From contig JBNGDO010000042.1 of assembly GCA_049975385.1 (NCBI GenBank), positions 1 to 33,765 on the forward strand: a stretch of 33,765 nt of DNA, in the 5' to 3' direction. Under the pieces are notes generated by a model. It was not told where the DNA came from and did no database searches. It saw nothing but the letters and a program-made list of their open reading frames with translations. Below are positions 29,638 through 33,765 of this stretch, in pieces; position 1 is the stretch's first letter, and the number at the start of each line of letters is the position of its first letter. This stretch comes from DSWT01 sp049975385 (GTDB lineage Bacteria; Chloroflexota; Anaerolineae; B4-G1; SLSP01). The translations under genes were made by a program, and so were the position numbers.

Positions 29638-31203
29638 ATGATCCAAACGACGATTAAAAGCGGAGAATACTACGATTCTGTCACCTTGCTGCAAGTGGCA
29701 CAGGGACTCTTGAAGGTGCACGGCGTGGAAGATGCCGCCGTGGTGATGGGCACGCCTGCGAACAAAGGCATTCTCAAGGACGCCGGTTTGCTCACGCCGG
29801 AGGCCGAAGCTGCCTCCGCCGACGATCTCATCATCGCGGCACGAATTGCAGGTAAGGCGAAGGTCGATGCAGCCGCGCGCGCCGGCGAACTGCTCAAAGC
29901 ATCCCGTACATCCAAAGCTGAGAGCGGCACAGAACCACCACCGAAGACACTGTCTGCTGCCGTGCAACAGCTTGCGGGTGCAAATATCGCCCTTGTCTCC
30001 GTCGCCGGACGGTACGCAGCGGGCGTCGCCCGCGATGCGCTCAACCAGGGGATGCACGTCTTCCTCTTCAGCGATAACGTCAGCGTGGAGGATGAAATCG
30101 CGCTGAAAACGACGGGGCGCGAGAAGGAGCTGTTGGTAATGGGGCCGGACGCCGGGACCGCGATCCTCAACGGTGTAGCGCTGGGATTTGCCAATGCCGT
30201 CATCCCCGGACCGGTAGGCGTCGTTGCCGCCAGCGGCACGGGCCTTCAGGCGGTGACGAGCCAGCTCACGCGGATGGGCGTGGGCATCACACAAGCCATC
30301 GGCACAGGCGGGCGCGATCTCTCAGAGGCCGTCGGCGGCATTATGATGCTCGAAGGACTGAAAGCACTCCAGGCCGATCCCGCAACCGAAGTGCTGCTCC
30401 TGGTCTCCAAACCGCCCGCACCAACCGTTGCGGAGAAGGTGTTGAAACAGTTGAAAGCGAGTGATAAACCCGCCGTCGTATGCTTCCTGGGCGGCAAAGC
30501 GAAGGTCATTCGAGAGGCAGGCGGCATCCCCGCCAGGACACTCGAAGAGGCCGCGCATCTCGCTGCCGCCCTCGCGCGCGGGAAGTCACCGGATGAAGCG
30601 CTGAAATCGCTGCGCTCCCAACGCCGGGAGCTGAAAAAGCTGGCGAAAAAACTCGTCGGGCGCTTGCGGATGAGACAGAATTATTTCCGCGGGCTGTTCA
30701 GCGGTGGCACGTTCTGCTACGAAAGCCAACTCATCCTGAACAAGATTTTGGACAAAGGCAAAATCGTCTCCAACGCACCAGTGAAAAAGAAGAAAAAGTA
30801 CAAGATGGCCGACGCAAACCAGAGTGTCGGCCACACTGCCGTAGATCTGGGTGAAGATGAGTTCACCGTGGGGCGGCTGCACCCGATGCTCGATCCAACA
30901 CTGCGCAACCGTCGCATCCTCCACGAAGCCAAGGACCCAGAGACCGCCATCATCTTCCTGGACATCGTGCTCGGTTACGGCGTCCACCCCGACCCGGCCG
31001 GCGCTGCTGTGGAGGCCATCCGAGAAGCGCAGGCGTGGCTCAAGAAGGAAAGGCGCGAGGTGTTGTTTATCGCCTCCGTCTGCGGAACAGAGGGCGATCC
31101 ACAGAACGTGTTGGCGCAAGAAGCTACCCTCCGCGAGGCAGGCGTGATCGTGCTCGAATCCAACGCCGCAGCAACGCGGCTGGCGGGCTATATTTTAGGT
31201 TGA
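29638..31203 (+). CDS. fdrA: FdrA family protein (AllF-like)
   Basis: A 521-residue cytoplasmic protein related to succinyl-CoA synthetase alpha subunits. An N-terminal helical part (1-110) is followed by a CoA-ligase-like Rossmann region (LVSVAGRYAAGVARDAL, then PGPVGVVAASGTGLQAV and QAIGTGGRDLSEAVGG) and a C-terminal ligase-like domain (LHPMLDPTLRNRRI, then IIFLDIVLGYGVHPDP, VASVCGTEGDP-like). A lysine-rich segment (KKKKKYK near 388) lies in between. E. coli FdrA forms oxamate carbamoyltransferase with YlbE and YlbF. The ATG at 29638 has AAGGAGG seven bases upstream; the TTG at 29635 is less likely. It is the middle gene of the cluster, 24 bases before the DUF1116 gene. Confidence 0.92.
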   Translation: MIQTTIKSGEYYDSVTLLQVAQGLLKVHGVEDAAVVMGTPANKGILKDAGLLTPEAEAASADDLIIAARIAGKAKVDAAARAGELLKASRTSKAESGTEPPPKTLSAAVQQLAGANIALVSVAGRYAAGVARDALNQGMHVFLFSDNVSVEDEIALKTTGREKELLVMGPDAGTAILNGVALGFANAVIPGPVGVVAASGTGLQAVTSQLTRMGVGITQAIGTGGRDLSEAVGGIMMLEGLKALQADPATEVLLLVSKPPAPTVAEKVLKQLKASDKPAVVCFLGGKAKVIREAGGIPARTLEEAAHLAAALARGKSPDEALKSLRSQRRELKKLAKKLVGRLRMRQNYFRGLFSGGTFCYESQLILNKILDKGKIVSNAPVKKKKKYKMADANQSVGHTAVDLGEDEFTVGRLHPMLDPTLRNRRILHEAKDPETAIIFLDIVLGYGVHPDPAGAAVEAIREAQAWLKKERREVLFIASVCGTEGDPQNVLAQEATLREAGVIVLESNAAATRLAGYILG

Positions 31204-31227
31204 AAGAACCGGATTGAGGAGAAAATT

Positions 31228-32622
31228 ATGGCTATTCAAAACTTGTTCGGCCAATCGCTCAAGGCCGTGAATGTCGGACTGGAGAGTTTCACGGAAAGTC
31301 TACGCGATCAAGGCGTGGAGGCCATCCACGTGGATTGGCGTCCGCCACTGGAAGGTTATGTGGAGATCACTCACACCAAGAGTGGCGTGGATATCGACGC
31401 GGCTAACGCCGAAGCCGTGACGCGCATCCGCAGCGGACGACCGCTACTCGTGGGGATGGGCGTCGCGCGCGACGTGATCCCCGGTTATGGCGAGCGGCTG
31501 ATTCTGCACGCCGGGCCGCCGGTGACGTGGGAACGGATGTGCGGGCCGACGCGTGGCGCGGTGATGGGCGCCGCCGTCTACGAAGGCTGGGCCTCCACTT
31601 ACGAAGAAGCGGCAGAGATGGCGGCGGCGGGCGCGTTCGACTTCGCGCCTTGCCACCACTTCCACACCGTCGGGCCGATGGCGGGCATTGTGTCGCCCTC
31701 GATGCCGGTCTTTATCGTCCAGAACGAGACGTTTGGCAATCGCACCTACGGCACACAAAACGAAGGGTTGGGCCGCGTGCTGCGCTATGGCGCGTATGGC
31801 GACGAAGTGCTCGCCCACCTCAAATGGATGGAGACGACGCTCTACCCCGCGCTCAAAGCCGTCCTCAGAGCGACCGGGCCGATCGACTTACGCAGCCTGC
31901 TCGCCCAAGCGCTCCACATGGGCGACGAGGGCCACAACCGCAACCGCGCGGCAACATCGCTGCTCATCCGCCAACTCGCGCCTGCACTGATTGAGACGGC
32001 GACGAAAAAAGTTGCCGTCGAAGTGCTCAAGTTCATCGACAGCAACGATCACTTCTTCCTCAACCTCTCGATGGCGGCGATCAAGGCGATGCTCGAACCT
32101 GCTGAAGGGATCGAAGGCTGCACCCTCGTTACGGTGATGGCGCGCAATGGGACTGAGTTCGGCATCCGCGTGGCGAGCATGCCGGAGCAATGGTTCACCG
32201 CGCCCGCGCCGGTCGTGCAAGGACTATGGCTGCCCGGTTACACCGCCGACGACGCCAATCCCGACATCGGCGATTCGTCGATCACCGAGACGGGCGGTTT
32301 GGGCGGCTTTGCGATGGCGGCGGCCCCGGCGATCGTGCGTTTCGTCGGCGGGTCGTCGGCGCTGGCGTTGCAGGTGACGCAGGAGATGTACCAAATCACG
32401 GCGGGCGAGCACGAGTCCTTCACCGTGCCTGCGCTCAACTTCCGCGGGACGCCGCTCGGCATCGATGTGCGCAAGGTAATGGCGACGGGCATCCTGCCGT
32501 TCATCAACACCGGCATCGCACACAAGAAGCCGGGCGTGGGCATGGTCGGCGCAGGGTTGGTGCGTGCACCGCGACAATGCTTTGAGGAGGCGTTCAAACA
32601 AATAGCGAAGGGCGCATTGTGA
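31228..32622 (+). CDS. DUF1116 protein (YlbE/AllG-like)
   Basis: A 464-residue protein of the DUF1116 family, the third member of the FdrA set. Family stretches: VDWRPPLEGY, AVYEGWASTYEEAAEMA, FAPCHHFHTVGPMAGIVSPSM, QALHMGDEGHNRNRAATSLL, and DSSITETGGLGGFAMAAAPA near the C-terminus. The His-rich HHFH and GDEGHNRN stretches look like active-site or metal sites. Known relatives act with FdrA and a DUF2877 protein on oxalurate/oxamate and carbamoyl phosphate. No carbamate kinase, allantoinase or ureidoglycolate gene is seen in the window. The ATG follows GAGGAGA. Its stop overlaps the GTG of the next reading frame. Confidence 0.92.
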   Translation: MAIQNLFGQSLKAVNVGLESFTESLRDQGVEAIHVDWRPPLEGYVEITHTKSGVDIDAANAEAVTRIRSGRPLLVGMGVARDVIPGYGERLILHAGPPVTWERMCGPTRGAVMGAAVYEGWASTYEEAAEMAAAGAFDFAPCHHFHTVGPMAGIVSPSMPVFIVQNETFGNRTYGTQNEGLGRVLRYGAYGDEVLAHLKWMETTLYPALKAVLRATGPIDLRSLLAQALHMGDEGHNRNRAATSLLIRQLAPALIETATKKVAVEVLKFIDSNDHFFLNLSMAAIKAMLEPAEGIEGCTLVTVMARNGTEFGIRVASMPEQWFTAPAPVVQGLWLPGYTADDANPDIGDSSITETGGLGGFAMAAAPAIVRFVGGSSALALQVTQEMYQITAGEHESFTVPALNFRGTPLGIDVRKVMATGILPFINTGIAHKKPGVGMVGAGLVRAPRQCFEEAFKQIAKGAL

Positions 32623-33739
32623 ACCTAGGCGATGACGCGGATATGCCCACACCCCTGAACGCGCAGCGCGGCTGCGGGCGACGCCTTCTGTCCCTTGCAC
32701 TGTTCGCGATTGTTCCGCTGATTTTGCTCTACGTCTTCGGGTTCTCGATCAAAACCTCCGAAGAATATGCCTGTGCACTTGATACGGCAGAAGGCAACGC
32801 GCAGGTCATCAGGATCACGGGTGAGCCGGTCAAGCCGGGTCTGTTCGCGTGGACATCGTACTTCGAAAGCGGCGGTGGAGAACGCCAAGGGCAATTCTCC
32901 ACAGCGCTATCCGGCCCGCGCGGAAGCAGAACCTTTACAGCACCAACGGCTATCTGTTTGACATTCCTGCCGATTGGGCCGATACTTACGCCTACGGGCG
33001 GTATCTCGCCACAGGGCGGATGCGCGACGGCGGTCAGGGCGGCATGGGACCAACGCTCTTCGCCTACCGGCCCTGGACGGAGGACGGTTCTCCGCCGGCG
33101 CCGGGGACGCATCTGCCGGAGACGACACTCTTGCTCTACGAAAACGCTTACAACACCGAAAATATCGAACGCGCGATGAACGGCTACCAGCATCCCGACG
33201 AGTGGGAAGGCGGCGCATGGCTCACCACATCGTCCGGCAAATCGGCCGTCCTTTTTGCCGGCACCAAAAGCACAGGGACGAAATATTGGTATGGCTTCAT
33301 CCATCCCGACGGGCCGGATTTCCCCTGCGTGGATGCGCACGCCGATTTCACTGCCTGCCGCCTGACGGATGGGACGCCATGCCCGCCGGAAGACTTCGCC
33401 GGATGCTGCAACGAGGATGCCGGCACGTGCGCGAGCGGGCGCGGATGGTGGAGCACGCGCTTCGATGCGCAGTTCATCCTCTACGACCCGGCGCAACTGG
33501 CGCAGGTTGCGGCCGGGCAACTGGAACCCTGGGCGCCACAACCCTACGCCGCCATCGACCTCGACGAGCATCTCTATCTCAGCCCGCCCGAATGGGATGT
33601 GACGATGCTCGGCTGGGGCGACCAGCGCCGCAATCGTATCGGCGCTGTAGCGTTTGACCGGGACAATGGTCGCCTTTACGTGTTGGAGCTGTACGCCGAC
33701 GGTGGCAAGCCCGTGGTCCACGTGTGGCGGGTGGAATAA
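32619..33739 (+). pseudogene. Frameshifted membrane-anchored protein of unknown function
   Basis: Two overlapping frames look like one broken gene. The first (GTG 32619, overlapping the DUF1116 stop as GTGA; or ATG 32643) has a membrane helix (LLSLALFAIVPLILLYVFGF) and an exported segment up to about FAWTSYFESGGGERQGQF. The second frame becomes protein-like from about 32923 (NLYSTNGYLFDIPADWADTY) and runs to 33739, with five cysteines in a loop (CRLTDGTPCPPEDFAGCCNE) and the ending YADGGKPVVHVWRVE. Joining them needs one extra base, or the loss of two, near 32880-32935. This may be a true mutation or an assembly error. I do not recognise the domain. Confidence 0.6.
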
Positions 33740-33765
33740 AGCCCATGAGTCAAAGTCGTTACTAA

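Noticed and set aside
32729..33721. Long minus-strand open frame at the right end
   Set aside because: It spans the frameshifted plus-strand gene and shows high Arg/Gly/Pro content typical of GC-rich shadows.
33745..33765. Seven-codon open frame ATG...TAA at the right edge
   Set aside because: It is too short to support and has no ribosome binding site.

Overview
The window looks like a metagenome-assembled piece of a GC-rich Chloroflexota (Anaerolineae/Caldilineae-like) chromosome. The pointers are the gene set (DUF438 sensor, S9 peptidase, GH74 enzyme, PDZ/7TM sensor kinase), a secreted protein ending in YLPLVMRNF, and AGGAGG-type ribosome binding sites throughout. This assignment is inference from gene content. 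One run of exactly 100 N (2596-2695) is a scaffold gap inside a DUF711 gene.

Layout. 1-316: no gene, strong hairpins. 317-1924: an orphan histidine kinase with a degenerate ATPase region and a small membrane protein. 2051-3114 (-): DUF711 protein broken by the gap. 3308-6769 (+): cytidylate-kinase-like protein, Crp/Fnr regulator, 2[4Fe-4S] ferredoxin, DUF438/hemerythrin/PAS protein and a MoaD/ThiS-like protein, which together look like a redox-sensing neighbourhood. 9873-6895 (-): a tight five-gene run of UPF0175 antitoxin, PIN toxin, probable restriction endonuclease, DNA methyltransferase and a stand-alone receiver, ending in an intrinsic terminator. 10053-15234 (+): S9 peptidase, PRPP synthetase, YbjN-like protein, exonuclease III and a nuclease-like protein. 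20578-15343 (-): a signalling operon of receiver, PDZ/multi-TM/GAF/PAS histidine kinase and GAF/PAS class III adenylate cyclase. 21935-20724 (-): metK. 22263-23987 (+): adenine deaminase. 25246-24044 (-): a trans-sulfuration PLP enzyme under a SAM-I riboswitch. 28295-25713 (-): secreted GH74 glycosidase. 28515-32622 (+): DUF2877, FdrA and DUF1116, the three proteins linked to oxamate carbamoyltransferase in E. coli. 32619-33739 (+): a frameshifted membrane-anchored protein.

Most striking non-coding structure. Many intergenic stretches, and one stretch inside a coding region, are built from short units of fixed length whose sequence drifts from unit to unit. Heptads lie at 15320-15347, 21949-21990, 23996-24042, 25264-25349, 29258-29327 and 29591-29618. 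Octads form both arms of a 90-nt expansion of the SAM-I riboswitch P3 helix, and 9-10 bp units lie at 3239-3268 and 4673-4698. They resemble in style the heptanucleotide STRR repeats known from cyanobacteria. Here they make up a terminator, a riboswitch helix, a leader and an in-frame protein insert. Two other dispersed families are present: a 44-47-nt palindrome (20-66 and 20660-20705) and a GC-rich element (1384-1458, 22074-22151, 15277-15309).

Other themes. SAM and purine metabolism cluster between 20.7 and 25.6 kb (metK, ade, riboswitch-controlled sulfur enzyme), and prs supplies PRPP. cAMP may be made by the cyclase, but the Crp-family protein in the window shows no obvious cAMP-binding signature.
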